A stretch of DNA of 64,000 nucleotides from Scedosporium boydii (Eukaryota; Ascomycota; Sordariomycetes; Microascales; Microascaceae), in assembly GCA_002221725.1 (NCBI GenBank), contig NJFT01000016.1, forward strand, positions 280,345 through 344,344, given 5' to 3'. Every line of letters starts with the position of its first letter. Within the stretch, counting starts at the first letter, position 1. A model generated the notes under the pieces. The model was not told where the DNA came from. It saw only the letters and a list, made by a program, of their open reading frames with translations, and made no database searches. The translations under genes and the position numbers were made by a program. Positions 49,364-58,209 of this stretch are shown piece after piece.

Positions 49364-51028
49364 TTAGTACCAATCCCTTCCACTCTTCTGCATCTCAATC
49401 AACCTCCATCCCCTCGTCTCGGGGTTGTTCACGTCCTCAGGCACACGGGTCATGCCAATGGCGTACGTAACGAGCTGCACCTTGTCTTCCATACCGGCCG
49501 CAAGCTCGTTCGACTTGGCATTGCGGTAGACGTGCACCTCCTGAGTCCTGCAGGTGATGATGAAGACGGGAATGTCACCGGGATCGAGCATCTTTGCCTT
49601 AAGGATGTCGACGTTTCGAATATCCAAAATCCTACCATCGGACTTCATGCCCATCTGGAGATACTGCTTCGTCAAGGCCTCGTACACGGAGAACTGAGCC
49701 GCCGAGAGCCAAAGCTTCAAGGTCTCGACGTCGCCCTTGACGTACGCGTCGAGGACCTCGGGGAGGATGTATTCTCGGAGCTCCTGGAGGAAGGGCTCGA
49801 CCTTGAACTGGGGGTCCATCTCGCGGAACTTCTTGATGACCATGGCGGTCTCGTTCTCGGCGAAGAAGCTGCCGATTCGGTCGGTTATGCTCCTGGCGGT
49901 GCTGATGAGGGGGTTTTCGGATTCTTGGTAGACGTTCTTGGCATTGAAGAGACCCTGGATGACCTTGTTCGAGTCCCTGAAGTCCCTCCAGGCCTCCTTC
50001 CAGGCGGCGTCCTTGTGTAGGGTAACGTTCGTGCCGGCGCTTTAAATTTGTTAGCGAGATTGTCCCAGTAACTCTAGTAGAGACTACGAAAAAAGAAAGG
50101 AGAAGAGGAAAGCAACTTACTTGGGATCCTCCTGGAAGACTTCAGGAGCCGCACCGCCATTCTTGTCCTTGAGCTCCCGCCTCCTTCGGCGCTCCTCCTT
50201 CTCAACCCAGCCACCGTATCGGGAACTAGCACCATCATCGATGACATCCTTTACGCTCTTGTACGCCTCGGTCTCTCGGATAGGCTTAGTCGCTTTGTCG
50301 AGGGCCTCGCCAGTAACGTTCGCCGCGGATCGCACGCCCTTGACGACAGGAGTTTCCCACGTCCAGGTTGCACCCTTTCCGATAGCACCAGCCGTGGTCT
50401 TAACGACCTTGGAAGTAGTCGTCGAAACAGCACTGCTCGTCTTCTCGTAAGCCTCACGTGCGCGTCTGACGGATTCGCTCTCGGTGAATTGGTGCGCCGA
50501 CGAGGCGATGGCCTTGGTCGATTCGTTCCACTCCTTGGACTGTTCCATCTCGGACTGGAAGGTCTCCTTGAATACCTCCCATGGCGTCTTGTTGCCGTGG
50601 GGCGGCGGCGGGGGTAGGTCCTCCTTCTTGGTCTTTTGTTGCTTCTTCTGCTCCTGGTTTTCGCCTTCCTCGGACTTGGATTCGGATTCTTTGTCCTTTG
50701 CGGGTTCTTCCTCGGTCTTGGTCTCCGACGGCTTCCCTTCGGCTGGCTTCTCCTTGTTGCCACGTACGGATGTGGCGTGGAATTGGCGGGATTGGACGGC
50801 GACCCTGGCGGAGACGTAGAGGGATTCCGGGGTGAATGGGGATCTTAGTCGGGCGAGATGGTAGCTCTGGATGTGGGATTGCTCTTGCGCTCCTGCCCTG
50901 GTGGTAATGGAAAGCTGCGATATCCGCCGGTAAGCAGAGGATCGGCCGTGGGCAATAGCTAACCGGCTGGATGCGCCCGAGAACAGGGCCTGGGAGCTCT
51001 GCCCCGTTCGAGATACTAGGGAATTCAT
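49364..51028 (-). CDS. TIM44: Tim44, mitochondrial import motor scaffold
   Basis: Tim44 is the peripheral inner-membrane subunit that tethers mtHsp70 to the TIM23 channel on the matrix side. Two exons (51028-50121, 50039-49364) with an 81-bp intron encode 527 residues, longer than yeast (431) but usual for filamentous fungi. The N-terminus is a classical matrix presequence rich in Ser, Arg and Ala with no early acidic residue (MNSLVSRTGQSSQALFSG). A Glu/Lys-rich linker at about 95-140 is followed by PPPPPHGNKTPWEVFKETF, the start of the mtHsp70/TIM23-binding region. The C-terminal Tim44 domain (about 330-525) includes AGTNVTLHKDAAWKEAWRDF and MDPQFKVEPFLQELREYILP. The ATG at 51028 is used; a longer frame begins at TTG. 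The gene is divergent from a mitoribosomal protein gene across 365 bp. Confidence 0.96.
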
Positions 51029-51393
51029 AACTGATGGAGATAACAACAAAAAATAGGACTCAATTAAGGATTGTCCAAGCCCAAGATAGGATCGAAAAGG
51101 AGGAGGGAAGGGGGGAGAGAGAGCAAAAGGATCAGCGGGACTTGGAAGAGTTGGGAAACCACAGTGTAGAATTGACTGCGCGAGAATCGGATGTGCTGCT
51201 TAGACGCGGAAAAAAAAAAATTTCGAAAAAAAGAATCTGGGGGAAGGACGGTCTTTACCGAGGTTTTGCCACACACCACCCAAGCAATCAAGCCGACTCG
51301 ACTGGAACCAAGCTTCCTGGTATCCAGGGACGAAAAAAAAAAATTAAACATCAGCCCAGCATTCAGCAATCCGCCATTCACCCCAATTGAGCC
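51029..51393. promoter_or_regulatory. Compact divergent promoter, TIM44 / uS11m
   Basis: Only 365 bp separate the start codons of two mitochondrial-biogenesis genes. The region has A-rich blocks (around 51211-51235 and 51336-51345) and no obvious TATA box. Shared control is an inference from the layout. Confidence 0.5.
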
Positions 51394-52134
51394 ATGAGCA
51401 CAACATTCACGAGGCGCCTTTTGGCGCGGCCGAGTCTCCGAAATGCCATAGAATCAGCGATTCCCTCAAACCGGGCACCGCAGCTCATCCGCACCGTCAC
51501 CACGACCCCTACGAGCCAATCCAAAGGCAACACCCGCAAAGGCACGGGGAATATCGCATCGAGCCTCTTCAGTCGGTCGGGACCGGCTCAACCTGACGAT
51601 GCGACGTCGGTGGCGAAGAAGCAGCAGACACCCGCTGGGTTCGCCATGGCCAACCTCTCCAAGGTGCTCGGCCCAGCACCGGTTGGATTCGAAGACGGTG
51701 ATGAGCCGTCGCCCCTTGCGAGCCTCACCAACGAGCTCACCGCACGACGCGCCGTCGAGGAGCAGGAGCCATACCACTTTCACATTTTCTCCCATAAACA
51801 CAATACCCACGTGACGGTCACGAAGCCGAACCGAGACGCGATCATTTCCCTGTCGTGCGGCAACATTGGCTTCAGAAAGTCGAGGAGAAAGCAGTACGAC
51901 GCAGCATACCAACTCACCGTGTACGTGCTCGAGAGGCTGTACGACGCGGGGTGGGATAGGAAGATTAACAAGATGGAGGTCGTGCTGCGAGGATTCGGTG
52001 CTGGGCGAGAGGCGGCTACGAAGGTGCTTCTTGGAAACGAGGGCAGCAGGTTGAGGGAAAAGATTGTGAGGGTGGCTGATGCTACGAGGATCAAGTTTGG
52101 TGGAACGAAGAGCAAGAACCCCAGGCGTATTTAA
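51394..52134 (+). CDS. MRPS18: Mitochondrial ribosomal protein uS11m
   Basis: This is the bacterial S11 homologue of the mitochondrial small subunit, located on the platform beside the 3' domain of small-subunit rRNA. The yeast protein is named Mrps18. A single exon encodes 246 residues. Residues 1-60 form a basic presequence (MSTTFTRRLLARPSLR). After a variable linker, the S11 domain starts near residue 125 with YHFHIFSHKHNTHVTVTKP and continues through SCGNIGFRKSRRKQYDAAYQ. It ends with the family-typical VVLRGFGAGREAATKVL and VADATRIKFGG, followed by a basic tail (KSKNPRRI). No intron, no frameshift. The length and the long N-terminal extension match other filamentous fungi. Convergent with the PPPDE gene. 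Confidence 0.95.
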   Translation: MSTTFTRRLLARPSLRNAIESAIPSNRAPQLIRTVTTTPTSQSKGNTRKGTGNIASSLFSRSGPAQPDDATSVAKKQQTPAGFAMANLSKVLGPAPVGFEDGDEPSPLASLTNELTARRAVEEQEPYHFHIFSHKHNTHVTVTKPNRDAIISLSCGNIGFRKSRRKQYDAAYQLTVYVLERLYDAGWDRKINKMEVVLRGFGAGREAATKVLLGNEGSRLREKIVRVADATRIKFGGTKSKNPRRI

Positions 52135-52510
52135 GGCTCGATGGGGCGATGTTAGAGCTGAGCTGATGGACCAGCATATGTATACTATAAGATACATGTA
52201 CAACTACATACACCTATTTCTTAAAACGGATGTTTTTTTTTCTTGTATCACATAGATCGACGATGCTTCTACGATGTGAAAAATCGAACAGATTCAAGTC
52301 AATTGCCGTCTACGTGTGGTGTCAAGTGGGTATTGAGAACGAAAACAGAGAAACCCCAAAGAAACGAGAAACGCCGTCCACCCATATGTCCCAACCATCC
52401 CCTGATGACCATCCAAGGTAAGAAAAGAAATAACGCCTAGTCCCTAACCATACTAGCAGAAAATGAATGCCTATGCATGATCCTATGCATGTTTCCCTGT
52501 GATCCTTTCT
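52135..52510. other. Convergent 3' region, uS11m / PPPDE peptidase
   Basis: A 376-bp stretch between facing genes, holding both 3' untranslated regions. No frame or repeat of note. Confidence 0.6.
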
Positions 52511-53212
52511 TCAATCTTTCCTCGGCTGGCTGCTTTCGACCTCGGGCCTCATGGGCCTCAACATCCGCGACGACTCGTCCGCATTGTCCTCCTCCTCAAC
52601 CAACTCTCCGTCCGCGGTATCCGCAGCAGGCGGCTCCACCCATTCCTTCGGCACCACACAGGGAAATGCGACACCAATATTCGCAGCTCGGTTCAGCCAG
52701 CCTGGTCCGCGCCGGCCGGTAAGCCTTTCGACGAGGTATGAGGTGAAGTGGTTGCAGTTCCGAGTGAGCAAATTATACGAGGTGCCCATGAACTCGGCCG
52801 ACACGTCTTTTATCGTCGCTTCGATTTCGGCGGGCGCGGCAAATGTAAACCCGTGGATGATTTCGCATTTGAATATCGCGCCGGGAGGGACTTGTCCCGG
52901 CTTCGTCCAGTATACTCCCGAGAGACCCGGCCTATCGTGGCCTCCGTAGGCGTATTCTTTTCCGTTGATCACGACGCCGGAATGGAGGAGCGCGGTGCCC
53001 ATGGTCCATAGTATCGATGATAGTTTTCCTGGCTATAAATAAGAACAAGTTAATATCATGTTTTCGCAAAGCTAGCGGGATTGGGGCTGCAGGAGGCGAC
53101 TTTGACGTACCGGCAAAAGGTCATATACGTTGATTTTAACCTCTGTCTTTTGGAGTGATAAAGTCGACCGGTGAGATCGCCGGGACGATTGTGGGGGATT
53201 GCGGCTCGGCAT
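52511..53212 (-). CDS. PPPDE (DeSI-type) putative desumoylating/deubiquitinating peptidase
   Basis: This is a papain-fold cysteine peptidase of the PPPDE family (DUF862), whose members remove SUMO or ubiquitin. Two exons (53212-53111, 53032-52511) with a 78-bp intron encode 207 residues. The domain begins at VKINVYDLLPPGKLSSILW, joined exactly across the splice. The catalytic dyad is His51 in ALLHSGVVINGKEYAYGG and Cys127 in LLTRNCNHFTSYLVERLTG. The conserved GHDRPGLSGVYWTKPG lies between them. The domain ends near WLNRAANIG and FPCVVPKEW. A C-terminal tail of about 40 residues is acidic then polar and probably disordered. The first 25 residues are basic and Ser-rich. There is no signal peptide, so a cytosolic or nuclear protein is likely. 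Which modifier it removes cannot be told from sequence. Confidence 0.93.
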
Positions 53213-54226
53213 TGCTCCTTTGGAAAAGATAAATGTGTATCGATATGGAGAGAAAGTAGTGATATGGAGGGAGGGAAAAGGTGAAGTCAAGGACAAGGCA
53301 GATAAGCGGGCTTATCGCGATATCGATATTTAAAGTTGAGGGTGTGGCGAAGCCGTTCCTGCACTTCCGCTGCCTAACCAGGTGATTGAACCCAAAGATA
53401 AAATGCTGGAAATGGTTTACTGTGGGTGGGTGGCGTCGGTACAGAACAATTGAAGATGAAGAGGAGTGAGATCGGCTGCTCCGTCTTTGTTCTGAGTTCT
53501 CGGGGGATGTCGGTCTTTGTTTCGCGCTTCTTTTTTAGTCGCAGAGCTTAACATGAATTATCCTGACGCACAGATGCGAGGGAGGAGGACAGTATCCAAG
53601 GTTGTGCATATCTACTGTGAAGTGCGTCATGGGCCGTTGCAAGAGGGAGCAGATGGCGTCAACTGTGACTGGTTGGTCTGAGGAAAGTGATCGCCGGATT
53701 ATCATTCAACCATGGGCCGAAAACATGGCGGCGACCTTCAGATCCAACAACAATTGAAGACCTCATTGCTGGCTTGGGAGATGAACTGCGGGGCCTTGGA
53801 GCGGGGTCATCACGTGACCCTTCTCCAAGCACCGACCAGCTCGGTTTTTTTCTTGCAAGGATTTGCAAAATGCTCGTCGCGTTCCTGTTGAGAAGCAAAT
53901 TTCTTCCCTTCCCATATTCAATCCTCGCGAGAAAAACTTCCCATCCCTTTTCACGACCGGACTGGGATCGTGTCCTGGTCGCTCGTTATTCCAAAGTTCG
54001 TCTTCTCGTCTTCACGCGGGCCTAAAGGCTGGTCTCCCAACCAGCCGAGTACGTCGTCGCCGTGTCGCTCCCCGTCTTCTCTTTTTTCTTCACTTCTCTC
54101 TCCCGTCCTTTTACCCATTACGCAGCTAGGTCTGCCTTTGCCGCAAGGCCTACCTCCTCATCCGCCGTCGGTTGCACCGTCGTCTACATCACATCCCGTA
54201 ACTACGCCAAAGGAAAAAAGAGCAGA
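53213..54226. promoter_or_regulatory. Divergent promoter, PPPDE peptidase / OLA1
   Basis: A 1-kb shared upstream region. A palindromic TCACGTGA (CACGTG core, Cbf1/bHLH-type site) lies at 53810-53817. From 54026 the sequence is open in frame with OLA1 and reads like a mitochondrial presequence. The same part also contains a possible 5'-UTR intron (GTACGT donor near 54050, ACGCAG acceptor near 54124). Confidence 0.5.
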
Positions 54227-55856
54227 ATGCCGCCAAAGAAGCAGGTTCAAGAAGAGAAGATCCTCCTGGGCAGGCCCGGTAACAACTTGAAGAGTGGAAT
54301 CGTGCGTCTGCCACCGCTGCTGCTCCTGCTGCCTCGCCGGCCAGCCTGGATGCCCAAGCTCACAACAGCCTATGCTTAGGTCGGCCTTGCCAATGTGGGA
54401 AAGTCAACACTGTTCCAGGCCATTACCAAATCCAACCTTGGTAACCCAGCTGTAAATACGCCCTTACCCCAATCAATTCTTTTTTTCTTATTCCCTACTC
54501 TCTCCTGCAGCCGATGCTAATGCCTCAATGGCGTGTAGAACTTCCCCTATGCCACCATCGACCCTGAAGAGGCTCGCGTGATCGTTCCCGATGAGCGGTT
54601 CGACTGGCTCTGCGAGAAGTTCAAGCCCAAGTCCAAGGTGCCCGCCAACCTCACTGTCTACGACATTGCCGGCTTGACCCGCGGTGCGTCGACTGGTGCC
54701 GGTCTCGGAAATGCCTTCTTGTCGCATATCCGGGCCGTAGACGCCATCTTCCAGGTTGTGCGTTGCTTCGACGACGCGGAGATTATCCACGTCGAGGGCG
54801 ATGTCAACCCCACCCGCGATCTCGAAATTATCGCAGACGAGCTCCGACTCAAGGATATCGAGTTTGTCGAAAAGGCGCTCGAGAACCAGAAGAGGAAGAC
54901 TCGCGTGGGTGGTCAGAGCCTGGAGGTCAAGAAGGCTAGGGAAGAGGAAGCTACTATTGAGAAGATATTAGCTTTGTTGAACGACGGCAAGGACGTCAGG
55001 AAGGGTGACTGGTCTCCCAAGGAGGTAAGAATTGACGCTGAAAACGTCGCCTTTTTTTTTCCTTTTCTCTTGGCGCGCCCTACTTCACGCATACACCGAT
55101 TTTATGATGAACAAAGGCCACATGGCCTGAATCTAATCCCAGCTCTTCGAATGCCTCACTAAAACAACGCTCGAGTGCATACTGAGATAAACTTTTGTTC
55201 TGATTTCTTTTCGAAATGCTTTTTGTCTGCCCTACCAAGCATAATCCAGCCACGTCTTGGGTTTCAGTACGCTAACCAAATGGAACACTCCACCCCCTAT
55301 TTAGGTCGAGGTCATTAACTCTCTCCTCCTTCTTACCGCCAAACCCGTCGTCTACCTCGTCAACCTTTCCGAGAGGGACTTCATCCGCAAGAAGAACAAG
55401 CACCTACCCAAGGTCGCCGAGTGGATCAGCCAGCACGCCAAGGGCGATCCCGTCATCCCCATCTCCGTCTCCTACGAGGAGCGCCTCACGCAGTTCGAGA
55501 CTGAGGAGGAGTCCCTCGAGGAGCAGAAGAGGGTCGGCGCCAACTCGTGCATCCCCAAGCTCATCATCACGATGAGGAAGGTCCTCAACCTCGGCAGCTT
55601 CTTCACCGTCGGTTCCGACGAGGTCAGGCAGTGGACCATCCGAAACGGCACCAAGGCGCCCCAGGCTGCCGGTGTCATTCACACCGACTTTGAGAAGACG
55701 TTTATTCAGGCTATCGTGTATAACTTTACCGTCTTGAAGGAGCTTGGTGATGAGGCTGAGGTTAAGGCGAAGGGTAAGGTTATGACGAAGGGCAAGGATT
55801 ATGTCGTGGAGGATGGAGATATTCTACTTATCAAGGCCGGTGCTGCCAAGGGTTAA
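54227..55856 (+). CDS. OLA1: Obg-like ATPase Ola1 (YchF family)
   Basis: This is a translation- and stress-linked P-loop ATPase of the YchF/Ola1 family, normally cytosolic and ribosome-associated. Four exons (54227-54301, 54380-54451, 54539-55024, 55305-55856) encode 394 residues, the same length as the yeast protein. The first junctions rebuild GIVGLANVGKSTLFQAI, with the P-loop NVGKST at 30-35. Switch regions NFPYATIDPEEARV and YDIAGLTRGASTGAGLGN follow. The base-specificity motif is NLSE (231-234) instead of NKxD, as expected for an ATP-preferring member. A coiled-coil insert lies at about 135-210. The C-terminal TGS domain includes TIRNGTKAPQAAGVIHTDFE. Intron 3 is 280 bp, long for this window. 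Upstream of the ATG the frame stays open for 67 codons with presequence-like composition (see findings). The conventional ATG is used here. Confidence 0.97.
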
Positions 55857-56439
55857 TCTCCCCCTATCTGTATTCGGATGGACCTGACATGACACGATAA
55901 AAGAAAACGTTGTAACCCGAATATCTTGCGTCCGAACTTCGTGCTATGGGAGTCGTGTCTCGATTACTATCTTGCTTAAACGCAAACCGACTGGTTCCTG
56001 ACAATGGATTGTCTTGTAACACTCAAGTCCTAAGTCTCAAGGGAAGTAACACTTGCATTCATGATGAAACGGGGACACAAGAGTTGCAAAGTAAGATCCA
56101 AGTTCATAGCCGACATTGAATTAAGTACGTAGGTTAACTACCATAACTGCCATCATCTCCATAAACTGCATGAAACCAAACCACTGGAGCACATATTAAG
56201 AAATAAGAAGAAAGAGAACAACCAAAAGTAGAAAAAAAGACAACAAAAAACTGTCAAGATAGACCAGGAAACAGAACCAGCCGTTTCCGGCCCCTTGGGG
56301 AAAATCTCCCTCATATTGTTTTGCTTCCCCCAAAGACAACAACCAATCTTCCAAAACTCCCTCAACTCCCCAACCTCCCAACTCCTCAAGTGTCCTCAAA
56401 GAAAATTCAAGATCAAAGGCATAAGGTAAGGCTCACCAT
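55857..56439. other. Convergent 3' region, OLA1 / unknown gene
   Basis: A 583-bp region between facing genes. A-rich on the plus strand around 56.2-56.25 kb. No coding signal. Confidence 0.6.
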
Positions 56440-58209
56440 TCAGCAAGCCGAGTACCGAACACCCCTCTTTCCCAACTCCTTCCTCCCAACCGGATCCTCA
56501 GGCAAAACCCACCCCCTCGCCCTCTTCGCCTCCCTCTTCTCCGCGAGCTGCGGCTGCGGCATCCAATCATCCCTCGGGAGCGCCTTTCTCCTCGATCCCT
56601 CGGCAGGGGCACCAATATCGCTCTTCCAGTGGACGGTCGAAGAGCCATTCGCGGCAGTCGTAGCGGCGGCGGCGTTATTGTCCGAGGCGAGCATGCAGAG
56701 GCCCCAGAGGGCAAGGCAAGCGGTAAGCGGCACCTCCCCGGTTTCAAGGGCCGAAGCATCGACGGCGGAAGAAGAAGAGTTGGCGAGCTGGATGGTAGTG
56801 ACCTCCAAATATCCGAAATGCGGCGTAGAATCCGTCCCGTTGCGCACGAGGACGAGCTCGATCTCCGTGAGGATGAAACCGTAGCGACACGAGTGCTCGC
56901 GCATGGCGTGGTGCAGGGCGGCAAGGCCGCGGAGGTACTCTACGCGCTTGACGTTGCCCTCGACGCGCATGCCCGTGTTGAAGCGGTCGAAGGAGCGCAC
57001 GAGGCCAACGACGCGGGCGGTGGGTTTTCCGCCGAAGATGGCGGCGGCGGAGACGGATTCGCCGGGGCCTGTGGCTACGAAGAGGTGGTCGTTGATGCCG
57101 GCGGAGTTGGAGGGTTTGGGGGGCACGGAGAGCATGAGGGGGCGGGTGGAGGAGACGGCGAGGGCGGAGTTGAGCTTGGGGAGGTAATACGAGGCATAGA
57201 TGGAGTGAAGAGCAGCTTCTGTCTCCGGGTGGCGGTCGGACAAGGTAGGCGGGGTAGGGAGGAGAGGTAGGGGCAGAGAGCAAGAGAGGAGGGCAGAGGC
57301 GCCCGGGATGGAGAGGATGGTGGAGGCGTTGAAGGTGGACCAGGGGCGGACCTGGCGGACGTCCCACCAGAAGTGCTTAGTGTTGGGGTCGCGGTGGTGG
57401 AAGGAGATGGTGCGGACGAGTGAGGGCGCGGGGTTGGAGGCCGTTAGGTAGGACATGAGGGTCGCGGTGGGCGCGGGCTCAGCCGAGAAGGCGAGCGGGG
57501 AGGCGTCGCGGGAGCTGTAGCCGTCGACGGTGCCGTACATGTAGCTGGGCTCCGGAGGAGGGGTGGGCGTCTGATGGGAGGCGGTGGCGGGGAGATAGGT
57601 GGGCATTTGGCGGTAGGTGGGGAAGCCGAACCTCTCAATGACGGCGGTCTCGACGCCGCAGGAGGACGAGCGGCGGGATTGGTCCTGATGCTGGAGGAAT
57701 GGGGCCGGAGAGCAGAGGAGAGAAGAAGTCTGTTGCTGGGGGTGCTGGAGCAGCTCGGGCTCGGAGACGAAAGAGCACGAGACGTTGTCGTTGTTGTTGT
57801 TGGCGGCGTAGTTGAGGGTCTCTGGGCTGGTGTAGCTCCTCATGTGACTCTTGCGAGCGGGACGAGGAGGGCAAGGCGAGGTGGAAGTCCTGACCCTCTT
57901 GGCAGGAGCGGCGGCAACAGCAGCAGAAGCATCGAGGGCCTGGTCCTGAGATCGAATCTTGGGCAGAAGGATGGGTCCATGATGACGAATGGGGGGCGAA
58001 GCGCGGGGAGGGGTGGTCATCCTGGTCGAGACCGAGTCGGCGGTTGAGACGGCCGAGACGGCTGAAACGACCGAGTAGGCCGACCCGCGAGAGCTTGACC
58101 GAGCGTGGCCTGGGTTGTAGGGCATCTGGAGGAAGGAGGAGTCGAAGGAGAACTCGGGAGTGGTTGCGACGGGAGAGTCGCACGAGTTGAAGTTGAAGTT
58201 GAAGGCCAT
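56440..58209 (-). CDS. Conserved-looking fungal protein of unknown function
   Basis: I do not recognise a named family. A single exon encodes 589 residues. The first 10 residues repeat Phe-Asn (FNFNFN). Residues 1-270 are Ser/Pro/Ala-rich and disordered-looking, with short charged motifs (ILLPKIRSQDQALD, PAKRVRTSTSPCPPRPARKS). From about residue 275 the sequence becomes ordered, with HHRDPNTKHFWWDVRQVRPW, then leucine-rich helices around YASYYLPKLNSAL. GRVEGNVKRVEYLRG-like and GFILTEIELVLVRNG segments follow and look like a folded core. A second variable Ala/Asn segment precedes a basic C-terminus (REAKRARGWVLPEDPVGRKE). There is no signal peptide or membrane segment. Codon bias matches the real genes nearby, and the frame is long and uninterrupted, supporting a real gene. 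A long CT-rich leader on its strand precedes the ATG. Confidence 0.72.
   Translation of the reverse strand: MAFNFNFNSCDSPVATTPEFSFDSSFLQMPYNPGHARSSSRGSAYSVVSAVSAVSTADSVSTRMTTPPRASPPIRHHGPILLPKIRSQDQALDASAAVAAAPAKRVRTSTSPCPPRPARKSHMRSYTSPETLNYAANNNNDNVSCSFVSEPELLQHPQQQTSSLLCSPAPFLQHQDQSRRSSSCGVETAVIERFGFPTYRQMPTYLPATASHQTPTPPPEPSYMYGTVDGYSSRDASPLAFSAEPAPTATLMSYLTASNPAPSLVRTISFHHRDPNTKHFWWDVRQVRPWSTFNASTILSIPGASALLSCSLPLPLLPTPPTLSDRHPETEAALHSIYASYYLPKLNSALAVSSTRPLMLSVPPKPSNSAGINDHLFVATGPGESVSAAAIFGGKPTARVVGLVRSFDRFNTGMRVEGNVKRVEYLRGLAALHHAMREHSCRYGFILTEIELVLVRNGTDSTPHFGYLEVTTIQLANSSSSAVDASALETGEVPLTACLALWGLCMLASDNNAAAATTAANGSSTVHWKSDIGAPAEGSRRKALPRDDWMPQPQLAEKREAKRARGWVLPEDPVGRKELGKRGVRYSAC

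Noticed and set aside
53687..54025. 112-codon frame upstream of OLA1 as an N-terminal exon
   Set aside because: It stops at a TAA at 54023-54025 and no splice brings it into the OLA1 frame. I found no ATG-started exon that does.
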